Notes under the pieces: generated by a model
The model's database searches: none
Seen by the model: the letters and a program-made list of their open reading frames with translations, nothing else
Told to the model about the DNA's origin: nothing
NCBI GenBank assembly: GCA_021234155.1
Contig: JAJEKV010000495.1
Location: 105,884 to 169,883, forward strand
Reading direction: 5' to 3'
Origin: Isoetes taiwanensis
Taxonomy: Eukaryota > Streptophyta > Lycopodiopsida > Isoetales > Isoetaceae
Length of the DNA: 64,000 nucleotides
Made by a program: the position numbers and the translations under genes
In this document: positions 23,949 through 36,300 of the stretch, piece by piece
How positions within the stretch are numbered: the stretch's first letter is position 1
Layout: every line of letters begins with the position of its first letter

Positions 23949-24196
23949 TTACCTCAAGCTACAAATAGTCCTTGGGCTATTGAACCACAGATCCTGTTGC
24001 CTCTCCAAGTGTATTTGCTTCCGCCTTCGGCTTGAACAATAAGGCATCATGCTGAATGACTTGATCGGTGCGATTCTTGCGTATTCGTTCTCCATGGCGG
24101 TGCAATGAATAAGGCCTGTGGGCTCAAACTCATCCCCCACTGCTACCTTGCTTCTGCGGCCATCGAGCAAATCATCTGAACATACCACAAGCCTGC
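23949..24196 (-). other. Possible single exon, unidentified
   Basis: On the minus strand an acceptor-like TTTTGACGCAG is followed by an open stretch of about 80 codons that ends exactly at AGCTTGAG|GTAAGTG, a strong donor. The peptide contains VVCSDDLLDGRRSKVAVGDE and FEPTGLIHCTAMENEYAR, which look like real protein, but I do not recognise the family. It lies about 0.8 kb beyond the stop of the phosphatase relic on the same strand, so it is more likely a separate gene piece. No other exon could be attached to it. Confidence 0.25.
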
Positions 24197-24987
24197 GTCA
24201 AAACAACCTAATCCAAATGCAAAATATTTAGATCGCATCTAAGACTATTTAAATTTACCTATTTAACCTATTTAGGTAGCATAATCTATTTAACATCACC
24301 TATTTTAGATTATTAAACCTATTTCACATAACGAACCTAACGACCCTAATCCTCAAACATTTTATTCTTCTTTTACAACCATATTTATTATAGAAGTTGG
24401 AAAATTTTCCAGTAGTCTGATTCTCTTAGTGACCATAGAACTATTCAACAATAGAAGTTGAAATTTTTTCAATGGTATGATATTAACATGAACAGCAACA
24501 AACTCAAAACAATAAAACCCCAAGTGAACAGTGTTTTAGTCGTAACTTATTTTTGGATCTTCGGGCAGCTCCACTGATCGCTACACCAGACGAATTTCTC
24601 TGTGCATTACCTTAATCTATAGCTCATGGATCCTCCTTTGTTTAGAGCTATGGAACCTACTAATTTTGAGCTGCTCTATAATTCAGTATCCATTTCTAGA
24701 TCGGAACTGTCTCGATAGTCTTCTAATGGGTAGATTAAGCTACCACATTTCATAAATGTGTATTAAGCCAACACTATATACAACTTTAAAAGAGACTACA
24801 AGCATCTTTGAGGATGAAGGTTCTACATTGCTCACAAATCTACATGAAGAATCATATGGTGACCAAAGATGTCAACCTTTCAAGAGGCTAAACGTTTTCT
24901 TGTGCTGATCTCTCAAAAACAATTGAAGTTCATAGAAAAAATACTATGTTAGTAGCATATCCCCTTGCAAAAAAGCAGAACCGCCTC

Positions 24988-25541
24988 CTAACCGGATAGT
25001 TGCAACTCAAATCTATGTAATCGCTCAAAATATCCCTGTGATTAGGTGATGCCCTGTGTCTTTTGCTTCTCACAATCTCAAGAGCTTGGTTAAGAGTGAG
25101 ACCCTTTTTGCTTAGCAAATATGCTAAAACCATACTACACCGAAACAAAAAGCATTAGTCACCCATGGACACTTGTCAGAGACACAACACACAGAAAAAC
25201 TTTAGCATTAGATTTTACCTCCTCAATCGCCAAGAAAAAACAATGGACTATTACATTATTTCCCTTTCCTCTGGCCTCATCAATGATGTTGAAGCAAATC
25301 TCAAAATGCTGCATTAAGTTTACATCTGGACTATCTAAAACTGCACAGTCATTGCAATAAGAGCTTGCAAAAAGGAGTGCATATTTAATGGTCACAAAGA
25401 GAATCCAGACTAATGTATATATTTGAAGTCTTCTAGGAATGGCATATCTACAAAATTTGCAACTATTAGTATATGAGTAATAGTCAATCTCTGTAATATT
25501 GCTCTATTGTATGCTGCTCCAATTGAACCAAGGTATAGCCC
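24988..25541 (-). pseudogene. Dual-specificity protein phosphatase (DsPTP1-like), partial and frame-broken
   Basis: Three exons on the minus strand give most of a DUSP domain. Exon A (from 25541) follows the acceptor TTTTTGGCAG and reads GLYLGSIGAAYNR...ITHILIVANF...FLEDFKY. Exon B (25340-25219) follows TGACTGTGCAG and reads VLDSPDVNL...HFEICF.IIDEA, then VIVHCF, and ends at GAGGAG|GTAAAA. Exon C (25134-24988) follows TTTCGGTGTAG and reads MVLAYLLSKKGLTLNQALE...RASPNH. The B-C intron is 84 bp. Known members remove phosphate from Tyr and Ser/Thr, often in MAP kinases. The signature loop HC-x2-G-x2-RS should span the B-C junction. Here HCF is kept, but the following residues are shifted, so the catalytic Arg appears only in another frame. 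A one-base shift after ASPNH restores a normal C-terminus with a stop at 24990-24988. The N-terminal exons were not found. Confidence 0.7.
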
Positions 25542-26249
25542 CTGCCAAAAAGAACAAAGGCAAAAATATTAAAAGATAAAGATTCGACCTGTTCAGCTGC
25601 TTAAAAAAATTAGTCTTATGGACTTCATAGCAATGCATAATCTAAATTTTATCTTGCAAAAAAAGTCAACATGAATTCACACATTCATAAACCAACAGAT
25701 CTAATGGAGATACTCAAAGAAATGAAAAAACCATAATGCCTTTCTTGAGTCGATGAAGAAAAAGTTATTCAAAGACAAAAAATATATCTTGTTGTCTAGT
25801 TGTCTGTGACTGCATTGGCCTGAACTTTATAAAGACAAACAAGAAAGGGAGAGAGAAAATGAAAACCCTCTTAAGCTTCGAGTACAAAATGGTTTTTGCA
25901 ACTATGATGATGCTGTATCATAGATTTCCTGAGAAATGAAGATCCATGGGAATTTTCATGCAGCCACAACATAGATAAGATAAGAAGAAAAATAATCACT
26001 GCAGCAAAAAAGTGACTGATAATCATTAAAGAAATCCACAAGCAACAAGGATACTCTGAAAAGTATTACTAATAAATCCTATAGCAGGAAAATGACATAT
26101 AACTCTTTGGAACAAGGGATCATGAAGGCAAAACTGCAACCTGTCTAGTAGCAAATCCTTTCTTTGATTTGATGTCAAAACTTATCTGCTAACAAAATAG
26201 CCAGCAAAAATACATATTGAACTATTTTTTGTAAACAATACATTGAACA

Positions 26250-28400
26250 ATTTTTTTTTTTGAAGAACGACAAACTTTATTAAGCCAAAAGCAAAATACA
26301 AATGCAGAGGCAGGAATAAAATCTCAGAGGATAATCATGATCCACTGAGTAGAACCACCAGCCTATGCATAAGACAACACACTCAAATAGGACTCAAATA
26401 TCAACTGTTGCTTGGCAGGAGCAAGCGAAGAGCAATGGTAAGCCTTAGCGATTCTAGCTTATGCGTCCTGAAGGACAACTGCATGAGGAATATCTAAACC
26501 CTGAAAGATACATAATCTTCTACGCTTTCAGATGGACCACAACAAACATCCTGATGCTAAATAAAATGCTTGGCTCCACAACGTATTCCAAGTATCCGAA
26601 TAAATAACCAAAAGCACTTGCTGACTTGTCAATGTCACATAAAAAAGAGAAAGCAATTCAGACCGAACAGCCTGGAGATGATCACATGAAAAGAAACAAT
26701 GCTCAATGGTCTCGTCCCTTTGCTTGCACAGTGGGCAGAGTACTGACGCTCAAGGATCAAATATATGGACAAGCACATTCACACAAGGGCATCTATGAAG
26801 AATCTGCCACCAAAGCACAACCACCTTAGGATGGAGTAGTTTATCCCAAGCCCAAGTCCACATACGTCTCCAACTAGGAGGTGAGAGCTGAAGGGACCAC
26901 TTAGTGGATGGCGGAAGGATATCACCATTGACAAGTAACCTATACATAGAGTTCACAAGCCTATGCTCGTGAACACTTTGGTGGGAAACCCACATGCACC
27001 CTTCAATAGCCTCTGGAGCAACCAATGACAGAGCACTAGCAACCTTTTGCCAAATAGGTCTGTCCCATCAAGACAATAAGAATTTTGTTTGAAATGTCGC
27101 TAAGTGGCCAGAATCATATCATGTCATAACTGTCAAGATTCCTGCTAACCTCCAGCGCCGTTGAGTTAATGGATGAACTGAGGCACAAAGCGGAAGATTA
27201 TTTTCCACAGGTATCTACCAACAAGGGGCACTCAACTAATGACATGCAACAAGATCAATACGAAATAAGGTCCATATTGTCTCTCAAGGCTCTAGCAAGC
27301 CTTTCAAAAAAGGGGAGGCATTAGGAAAAGGGCATAGCTGATAAAAGAGACCTCAAGGAAGAAGAGGTTTTAACGAAGCTTTCCCAAAAGGAACACAATG
27401 TGCAAGTGACTGCTTCACCAATCGCACTCCATGTGAGTCAACCATATCCTTAAGGATCCTCCAAATGAACTTAGAAATGAGAATCTTACTCTGCAGATGG
27501 AAGTCTGTTATACCCAAAACCACCTGCAAATTTTGGCCTAGTGCAATTGGACCATGCAACCTTGACCACAGCATGCTCCTCAGTCCCACTCAAAATAAAA
27601 TTACAGACAATGGTAACAATCACCTGAAATTTTGACTGAGAAGTCAGAAGAGCAGAGGTCATATAGATGTGGAAATTACTTAAAACATGCTTATCAACAG
27701 TTATTCGCGCTGACAGAGAGAGCTTAGCAGTATTCCACCAAAACAAATGCTTTTGCAACCCTTCTATGATAATATCCCAAGCATCGGAGGTAGAAATATG
27801 AATGCCCACAGGAATACCAAGAAGTTTAATAGTCTTCCCATGAGGAAGCACCTTCGAAGGAAAATCAACAACACAAGGAGGCACAACCCCATCAAGCGTC
27901 CATAATGCAGAACACTTTGGCCAACCAACAAGAACTCCAGATGCTAAAGAGAAAATATCAAGAAGCTTTGCATTCTGAAGATTGTCCGCATCAACAACAA
28001 GAAAGAGGAACGTGTCATCAGCATACTGATTACAAATTTCCTGTGAACCATCCTCCATACTCAACCCCTGCACTATCCCATCCTGCACGGCCTTATCAAA
28101 TAGCTGTGAGAGGACCTCAGCTACTATTGTGAACAAAAGTGGAGCTAATGGGCATCCTTGGCAAATACCCCGCCGAACCGAAAAAACAGTGGAGGGTTCC
28201 CCTGAAATAATACAGTAGATCATGCCGTGATATGGAGCTTCATAACATCACTGGTGAACTGCTGACCAAAGCCCAATGTTAAGAGGTTTTTTTTCGAAAA
28301 TTCTCAATCCACACTGTCATATGCCTTGGCAAAATCTAATTAAGATAGACTATACGCTGACCTTTCAATCTGACCCAATACATACCCTCATAAGTAGCAG
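26250..28400 (-). mobile_element. LINE, 5'-truncated, minus strand
   Basis: The element runs from about 28400 down to a T-run at 26251-26262, which is its poly(A) end on the minus strand. It carries the RT and zf-RVT parts of ORF2 in the normal order. The apurinic endonuclease and ORF1 are missing, as usual for 5'-truncated LINE insertions. It sits upstream of the phosphatase relic in that gene's reading direction and may have separated it from its N-terminal exons. I did not identify a target-site duplication. Confidence 0.75.
26270..28400 (-). pseudogene. LINE reverse transcriptase (ORF2), broken
   Basis: RT motifs in order on the minus strand are LDFAKAYDSVDWEF near 28340 (broken by a frame change), RRGICQGCPLAPLLF (28170-28125), NQYADDTFLF near 28030 with the catalytic Asp pair intact, and SGVLVGWPKC near 27925. 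After further frame changes come WKLL-type thumb sequence and, near 27000-26880, WSLQLSPPSW...WAWDKLLHPKVVVLWWQILH. The zinc-knuckle C-x2-C near 26735 is found in a shifted frame. The longest intact stretch is 245 codons (28223-27486). It would copy LINE RNA at a nicked target; this copy cannot. Confidence 0.75.
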
Positions 28401-30770
28401 CAAGATCGTCTAACTTGTCTACATATAATATAACATGTCTTCTGTAGCAAAACTTCTATGTCAAGCCAAAACTGAATCTTCAACTAAACTTTTTCTAAGA
28501 AACTAAATGTAATGTAGATTTAGATTCTGTTTTTTCCTCATAATATTGATGAGAGCCCTGCATGCAAGAGAACATGTATTAAAACATGCATAATCAAGCA
28601 ATTGCTACTACTCCAAACAGAAAATAGAAATTAATCAAGTACATACCTTTTACGCTAGAGATTTATAACGTGCTATGCATTCACACTTAACTCCCGTTAC
28701 CACTTATAAAAATTTGGTCACATGCACTATTCAAAGTGCATTGACCCCAATACTGTAGGAGGTGAATGCATTTCTACACAACACATAAAACTGTATATCT
28801 TTAGTTCTTAAAGGGATCGATCTGTCTAGAAACAACCGACATGGTTCAATCCAATGTTACAGATATCAACCAGAATCCAAATCTAGCACTTTCGGCTTTG
28901 GATTTTTTCCTTTTCTAAATATTGGAGTTTTCTTTATATTTGTCCACAAAGAACTGTCTATAATAGACCCAATATTTTGACCATTCCTATGAGCTACGTC
29001 TCCTTACAAAGAAATAGAAATTCTCTATTTCACCCTACACGGTAAGTTGGTTTAATGGACTTTCTACATTCAAATGCATGCATTTTTAACCTGTTTGTAT
29101 CTAGAATGGATTAACAATAATCCCAAGATTCTGCATTTTCCTCTAATTCGATGTTGTCTCATCATTTTCTTGGATTTTCATCTAGATTCTTTATTGCTAT
29201 GATCTCTGCTACCATAAGCTCAACATTTCCTCATTTTGTGTCACCCGTTCAACTATAATATCTCAGGCACACCTAACAAACACAACATCTGATCAAGAAG
29301 AAATGCTCCGAAGGCATTTGTTCTAAGGTAAGCCTTATAACAACTAGTAATGGTGCCCGACATTGCCGGGCTTTATTAGTGGATCTATACAAAGATGAAG
29401 AGAATGAAAATGGAAACGGGGAGAAAGAAATAAAATAGAGAGTAATATTTGATGCCTTATTATATGGTATAGCATTTTGATGTAACATCAAGTTCCATGT
29501 ACTAAGTCTACATTACGTTTGCAATTTGAGAGAGGGAGGGAGGGAGGGAGGGGGAGGGGGAGGGACATTTTTGGAAATGTTCAATTTCTTATTGCCTAAC
29601 AATAAATCATATCTACTCCACTCCGACAAATGTTATTTCATACATTTGTCCTATTGCCTAACATGTCCACATATACCAAATGGGAGGAGCGAAATGAAGT
29701 TTAGGTTTTAAGATAGTGAAGTGGTAGACATGGATACTTTAGGTGTGTGCAATAGAAGGGTTGTGCTTCAAGACTGTAGGGGAAGATACGTATAAATTAC
29801 GATAAAATAGTGTGAGATTGTGGTAAATTTCTATTTCGATAAAAGTATTGGACATAGCCCAAATCAATACTCCTAAAGTAAAAGCTCCATTTCTTCCATT
29901 CTTTAAAAAGCTTAACACATAGAATGTGATTGAATAGGTACATTATTCCATAGAATGTTATTTTGTTCAATATAAAATTAGTAAAATTAGGAGAATAGTT
30001 CCAAAAGTAGATGAAATGTTACAAATTCAAATTTCTGAGTATTTGATGGCACGATTCGATTCCCTTCAATAGTGAGGTCTGATTTGTACATGAAATGTGG
30101 CAGCATTGTTCAGATTGGCTACAAACAAAGTGCTCTACAATACACATTTGTCGGTAACACATGCTAGATAAATCTCAAAAGCATAAACATAACAAGCGAA
30201 TTAAATGCACTCAATATTCGCCTCAATTGTGACCACCATGGCTAAGCATTATACATGCTATCAACCTAACTAACAGTCCAACTAATATCTTATTATGGAA
30301 GATGTAATATCTCTTATATATAGTATTGAGTTCATTAATGGGCTATAAGCATTATACATCCTACCAATTTAATAATTAGTTGCAATATATTATGGAAGAA
30401 AATGTCCCTTAACATGACAATTAGAACAACCATGGCCCATTTGACTGCTTTTATTGATTTGCTCTTGGCCATCTCCATCAATCATATTGATTTTATTCCA
30501 ACGAGGTAAGAGTATCTTCAACCCTACTAGCTTACCAAAGCAATTTTTTTTCATCTTGAAAATTTTAAAGGCAACTCTACCATGTTGTTATAAAGATAAA
30601 CTCAAATTTGCTTCATGGTGCAAAACATAGTAAAAATAGAATAGAATTAATTCTTATTGTCCACGGAGACCAAATGACCTATGAGACAAAAACAAAAAAC
30701 AGAGTGAAAGCCTATTCATCGTCGTGATTAAAAAATTCCAAGGACGAAAACAAGATGTGAGCACGAAACT
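28400..30770. other. Intergenic, no gene seen; GGGA tract inside
   Basis: No supported gene. A purine-rich tract, (GGGA)n-like at 29529-29567, has six or more runs of three or more G and could form a G-quadruplex. Near 29350 the short hairpin GCCCGACATTGCCGGGC occurs; a similar CCCGGCCATTGCCGGGG lies at 9497. The remainder is AT-rich with only short frames. Confidence 0.45.
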
Positions 30771-31775
30771 AAGGCCAACATCCCATCGATCCGGACACAT
30801 GGATCGCCATTCTAGAATGGGACGAAAGCATGCATGTTTTGCATGCATCTCACGAGCGCATGCCCGTTTTGGTTGGGAGTTCGCTATTTTAGCGCCGTTT
30901 CGCCCGACTTCTCTCCGCTTCCCTCTTCTCTCTCGCCAGCACCTTATTCTCTTTGATTGTTTCCGTGGGGGGGCTTCTTCACGCCCGGTTTTGGCCAATT
31001 GGCGTTTCTTTCATGTTGTCCGTTTCTCGGCTTTAGCCTTCATGACGCGGACCTTCGGCCCCGATCCTAGTTTGTTAAGGAAGTCCTTTGGTATTGGTGG
31101 TTTGTTGGTTTCATGCGAGTCCCATTCTAGAATCCCCCATCGATCCGAGACATCGGATGCCATTCTAGAATGGGGACGAAGCATGCATGTTTTGATGCAT
31201 GCGGCGGCATGTTTTCGTTTTGGTTGGGAGTTCGCTATTTTAGGGCAAAGCGCGTTTACCTTCGACTTCTCATCTTCTTCCTCTCTTCTCTCGCCGGTGA
31301 TCTTATTCTCTTTGAACCCACCCTCCCCCTTCTTTGTTATTGTATTTTTATCATTGGCACGTGTCATCCCCTCCACTCGGAGGTTTGGTTTGTCTTGTTG
31401 TTTTGTTGGTGATGTGCGTGCAGTTAGTGTTGGCGGCATCTGTTTCCGACTTTTCCATTCGTGGGTTTTGGGAGCGCATTTTATGCCTTTACGTTTGTCC
31501 AAGCCTTTGTCCGGGGCTTATCACTAGGGTTTTTCCTCAAAACCCGAAGGGCTGGGTTTTTAATCCTTGATAAGCTTTTGGCGGTACTACCAGTTTCTAT
31601 TAGCATTGTATTTTGTTGGGGTCCAAATGATATAATTGGATTTTCCCTTTTATTTTTATGGGTAGTTCATGATGTGCGGCTACCCACTATCCACCATTGT
31701 AGAAAATCACGAGATGAATGAGAAGCAAGTCTAAGTCGCGGTTTGTTGGTTTCATGCGAGTCCCATTCTAGAATG
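30770..31775. repeat. ~355-bp local duplication with a third partial copy
   Basis: Blocks 30778-30960 and 31132-31315 share ATCCCATCGATCCG-like starts (ATCCCCCATCGATCCG in the second), CATTCTAGAATGGG, AAGCATGCATGTTTTG, GTTTTGGTTGGGAGTTCGCT, a TTCTCTC-rich run and CTTATTCTCTTTGA. The words GGTTTGTTGGTTTCATGCGA + GTCCCATTCTAGAAT occur at 31098 and again at 31739, marking a third partial copy. A 267-codon open frame (30724-31527) crosses both copies but has no domain and changes composition along its length. I treat it as chance. GC content is higher than in the flanks. Confidence 0.65.
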
Positions 31776-31779
31776 GCAA

Positions 31780-33399
31780 CGAACATGAAAAATGTGAAGA
31801 GGTATACAAATTGAACACCTAATTTACAACCATAGGACACAAGTTTACCAAAAAAATGTTTGGGCACTTCAAAGTTTCCCATGAACTTTCGTGACTTATG
31901 TGGCACTTGCCTTTGCACAACGAACTAACAAAAAAAAAAGTGCATATAAAATGTAGCCATTGCATCTAAAAGCCTAGAAAGTCTTACATTCATAATCATT
32001 TCTACTTGCTAACCTTGACTTTGTTACCAAATTGCATATGCCATGCATGCATGTGCCATATTTGTTGCATGTATTATCGATGCAATACTTCTCCTTTCTT
32101 TTCAGTTTCCAATGCATTAAAGAAACAAAAAGCAATTTCCAATGCTATAGGCAAACAATATACAATGGTTTAAAGTTATTTTTATTAACATTGGTATATA
32201 TCTACCATTTTGGACTTCATTTTTCTCGAGTAGATCTCTACTTGCAGATATAAAGTTGAACCAAACAATGATTGAATCAGTTTCAGTAAATTCAGAGTGC
32301 ATATGATGGTGACCGGAGAGCCAAGGAGAAGAGAGGAAGAGAGTGAGTGGAACACTAAGACAAGAGATGAACTTAGGGAGCAAGGAGGAGTAGAATAGAA
32401 CATGAGCTTCAGGAAGGCTAATTTGAGCCATACACGAGGTTCAGGAAGGCACTTTGAGTCGTACGTTCCAGGTTGATATGTTCCTGTTTACCAAGCGGGA
32501 TCTGGGTGGGATAGCACGGATAAGAAGATGTAACATCAAACCCAGCTACCAGGTACCCCACCAACATGGAAATGACATTGTTGTGATCTAGAATTATGTA
32601 GAAGAAATTATGACCCACATAGGTGCACACGTCTTTTACTAGAATATGAAATATTGGCAACAAAGTATACGACGGCAGACGCAAACAATAAAAAACAAAC
32701 AAACAATTTAGGGCAATTCGCTGGACTTTATTTCCCGGAAAGGGCTCCCCATTTTCTGCCCCAGAATTCCGACTCTCGGCCATTCTGGGCACACATAGCT
32801 CGTGCCTTCCGTAACCGAGAACGCTTAAGTGCCGATCAACCGGATTAGTTGACCGGAATGGTTAGATTCATGCTTCTTCTTTTCGCTTTGTATACCTGTT
32901 TTTGGGTTGTTTCCTGCCTTGCTTCTTTTGGATCCTTCCATGTCTAAACCCCGCAACTAGCTTCCATTTGACCTCGGTTTTGTTGGATCTGGTCCACAAT
33001 GCTGCACGTTTCTTCCACACATTGCTTTGTAATTGGAAACTCCGGTACCGGAAGGCCATTTCCGGAGTTTCATTGATCAGGGATCTGGACTGAACGCTTA
33101 GTAAATCGCTGTGTGTTGCGGCGAAATTTTGTGATTTAGCTCTTCAAATAGTAAATTGGTGTTTCCAGCAGCATTTTGATATGGCTTTGAATTTGGCTGC
33201 CTTAATTCCCTGAATATGGCTCAAAAAAGACTGCGGGCATGTTGTCAAAGTTACGTGTTTATTATATTTTGGCCTAAAACAGAATGGGCAGATGACAAAG
33301 GCCTCTGATCTTTTCCTCGAGGATAGTATCGTTGCTTCACAATCGATTTGTTAGGGTTTTAGGTTACATTTGGTGGATCACAGCGCTGGAATTTAAAGG
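31780..33399. other. Upstream region of the P4-ATPase gene; no other gene seen
   Basis: No other gene was recognised. The last ~700 bp (from about 32700) are less AT-rich than the preceding part and probably contain the promoter and 5' untranslated region of the flippase gene. I see no single convincing TATA box, so no start of transcription is proposed. Confidence 0.35.
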
Positions 33400-36300
33400 A
33401 TGCCAAAAGGTGGAGCGTCTTCCGCCAGACATCTACTTGATCCTTCACCACGTACACCAGGTGAAAGCTCATATCCTGATTGGGTTTTAACAGAGCAGCC
33501 TAGGCAGACTTTGAGCCAGGCCTTTGCAACCGACCCCTTTGATGGAGCTTCTACTTCGGGTTCTACCAATGAAGTTGTTGAATCAGATGCAAATCAAGTT
33601 CAATTGGTAAATTCTTTCCAGAAAGCTATTCCTATTTCTAAAGAGCCTTCATATTATAAGGATCATGGTGTCCCAGTTTCTGCGTCCACAACAGACTTTT
33701 CTCAGCTCAATGATCAACCTCATTTAAGATCTGAAGAAATTCCAAGACTTGTGAGAACTAGCTCCCAAGTAAATTATCTAACAAGTGTCCAATCGCGCCC
33801 ATACAGATTCAGTTCATTGGACCTAGATAAGGCACACCCTAATGCACACTTCCAAGAAGTTGCACAGGACTTGAGGTTTTCCAAGAGGGATAATGAACGT
33901 TCAATACGTTTGAATTCATCGGAGACAATTGTGCGGCTGAGTTCTGCATCCCTCAAGGGCAGTCAAAAAGAAGCGGTGAATCAGAGAGTGGTTTATATTA
34001 ACAATCCAGAGCGCACGAATGAAAATTTTGAGTTGGCTGGAAATACGGTTCGCACAAGTAAATATACTTGGTATTCATTTATTCCTCGCAATTTATTTGA
34101 ACAGTTCCACAGATTAGCATATATATACTTCCTTATAATTGTAATCCTCAATCAAATTCCTCAACTGGCAGTCTTTGGTAGAACGGCATCTCTTTTCCCC
34201 CTTGTTTTTGTGCTTGTTGTGACAGCCATCAAAGATGGTTATGAAGATTGGCGCAGATTCCGTTCTGACAAGAAGGAAAAATAATAGATTAGCACAAGTT
34301 TTTCAAGATGGGGAATATATGCCAAAGAAGTGGGAAGCATATTCAGGTTGGGGATATGGTCAAAGTGATGGCAAATGAAACAGTTCCATGTGATATAGTG
34401 TTGCTTGGAACAAGTGACCTAGTGGAGTTGCATATGTTCAAACGACAAAACCTAGATGGCTTAATCCAATTTAAAATCAAGATATTCTCGCCAAGAGACC
34501 TTAATGAAACATCCTGAGTTGGGCGCTATTAGTGGCACCGTTCACTGTGAGCATCCAAACAGAAACATTTATGAGTTTACGGCTTTTATGGATTTTGAAG
34601 ACATGCATATTCCATTAGGACCAAACAACATTGTGCTTAGGGGCTGTGAACTTAGAAATACATCGTGGATAGTAGGGTAGTGGTATATGCTGGTTCGAGA
34701 CAAAGCCATGCTCAACAGCTCGGGTGCACAGTCAAAACGGAGCAAGTTGGAGTCCAAAATGAATCGCTAAAACACTTTGGCTTTCTATTTTTCTGCTTAT
34801 CATCTGTGTTGTGGGAGGTTTAGGGATGGGCTTATGGGTGGCCAGACATGATGATGAGCTGGACAACCTTCCATATTATGGTCGTAAAGGAGAGGATGAT
34901 GATGGTAAGTATACCAATTACAGATATTATGGAACTGCTGGAGAAGGAGTTATTAGCTTTCTTAGTTGCATTATCAGATTCCAGATCATGATTCCTATTT
35001 CACTCTATATCTCAATGGAGGTTGTCCGTGATAGGACAATCTTATTTTATGATCAGAGATAAAGAATTATTCCATGTAGAGTCTGGTTCAGCTTTTACAG
35101 TGTCGGGCACTTAATATTAATGAAGACTTGGGACAGATCAAGTATGTTTTACAGACAAAACAGGAACATTGACAGAAAACCGGATGGAATTTCATACAGC
35201 CAGTATTAATGGTATTAATTATAACAATGCAAAGGTCCAAACAGATCAAATGGAAGCTGATGAGCTTAAGAAAGGTGTGGTCCATTTATTTATTTAATTG
35301 GTTGAATGCTTAAATATTATAAGGGTTTGTTCCTAATTAGGAACATGGCGTGTTTGCAGATATCAAATAAAACATGGAGGCCAAAAGTAGGGTCAAAGGT
35401 TGATGCCAACTTGGTGCATGTCTTGCAAGGATTTGCAAGTGAAGAAGAAAAAAGGCTGTTCATGATTTCTTTCTGGTTTTAGCAGCATGTAATACAGTAG
35501 TACCAACACACGCAAGTAGGTCAGCTTCTGGCCAACTTGATATGCAAGCTGCTAGTGCAGGTGAAGTAACCTCAGATGAGATTGAGTACCAAGGTGAATC
35601 TCCAGATGAACAAGCACTCAAGCAGTGCAGCGGCTGCTCATGGATATACACTGGTTGAACGATCGCCAGCCTGCGATTGTTATTAACGATTTGGTGAAAC
35701 GCAACGGTATGTTGTTAGCATTCAGGCATCTTAGACTCTCTTGAAATTACTAACTAGTAAACTCTTCGGTGCTTAGGTATGAATTACTTGGAATCCATGA
35801 GTTTGACAGTGTGCGCAAGCGTATGTCAGTTGTTGTTCAGTGCCCTGATAAAACAATTAAAGTCTTATTGAAGGGAGCAGATGCAACCGTCTTGGACATT
35901 GTCCATAAACCAGATGCATTTGATTTTACCAGCTAATGTGTTTTTACCTGAGAAACTTGAACAAGTCTGGGACTCCACAATTAACCACTTAGATGTATAT
36001 GCTAGAGCAGGGTTGCGAACTCTTGTAATTGCATCAAGAGATCTTGGTGAAATAGAACTTGAGAACTGGCAGTTCAAGTATCAGGAAGCTAGCGTTGCAT
36101 TGATTGATCGTGTGGATAAGTTAAGAGAAGCTGCAAATGTCGTAGAGCATAGCCTGACACTTATAGGAGCTACTGGTATTGAGGACAAGCTGCAGGAGGG
36201 GGTGCCAGAAACAATAGCTTCACTAAGGGAAGCTGGCATGAAGCTATGGGTATTAACAGGTGATAAGCAGGAGACTGCTATCTCTATTGGGTATTCTTGT

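Noticed and set aside
30724-31527. 267-codon open frame on the plus strand
   Set aside because: It crosses a DNA duplication, has no domain, and the opposite strand is also open over much of it. Likely chance in a GC-richer block.
34270-35940. Programmed frameshifting or stop readthrough in the flippase
   Set aside because: There are too many shifts in both directions and no slippery site plus structure pattern. Indels by decay or sequencing error are simpler.
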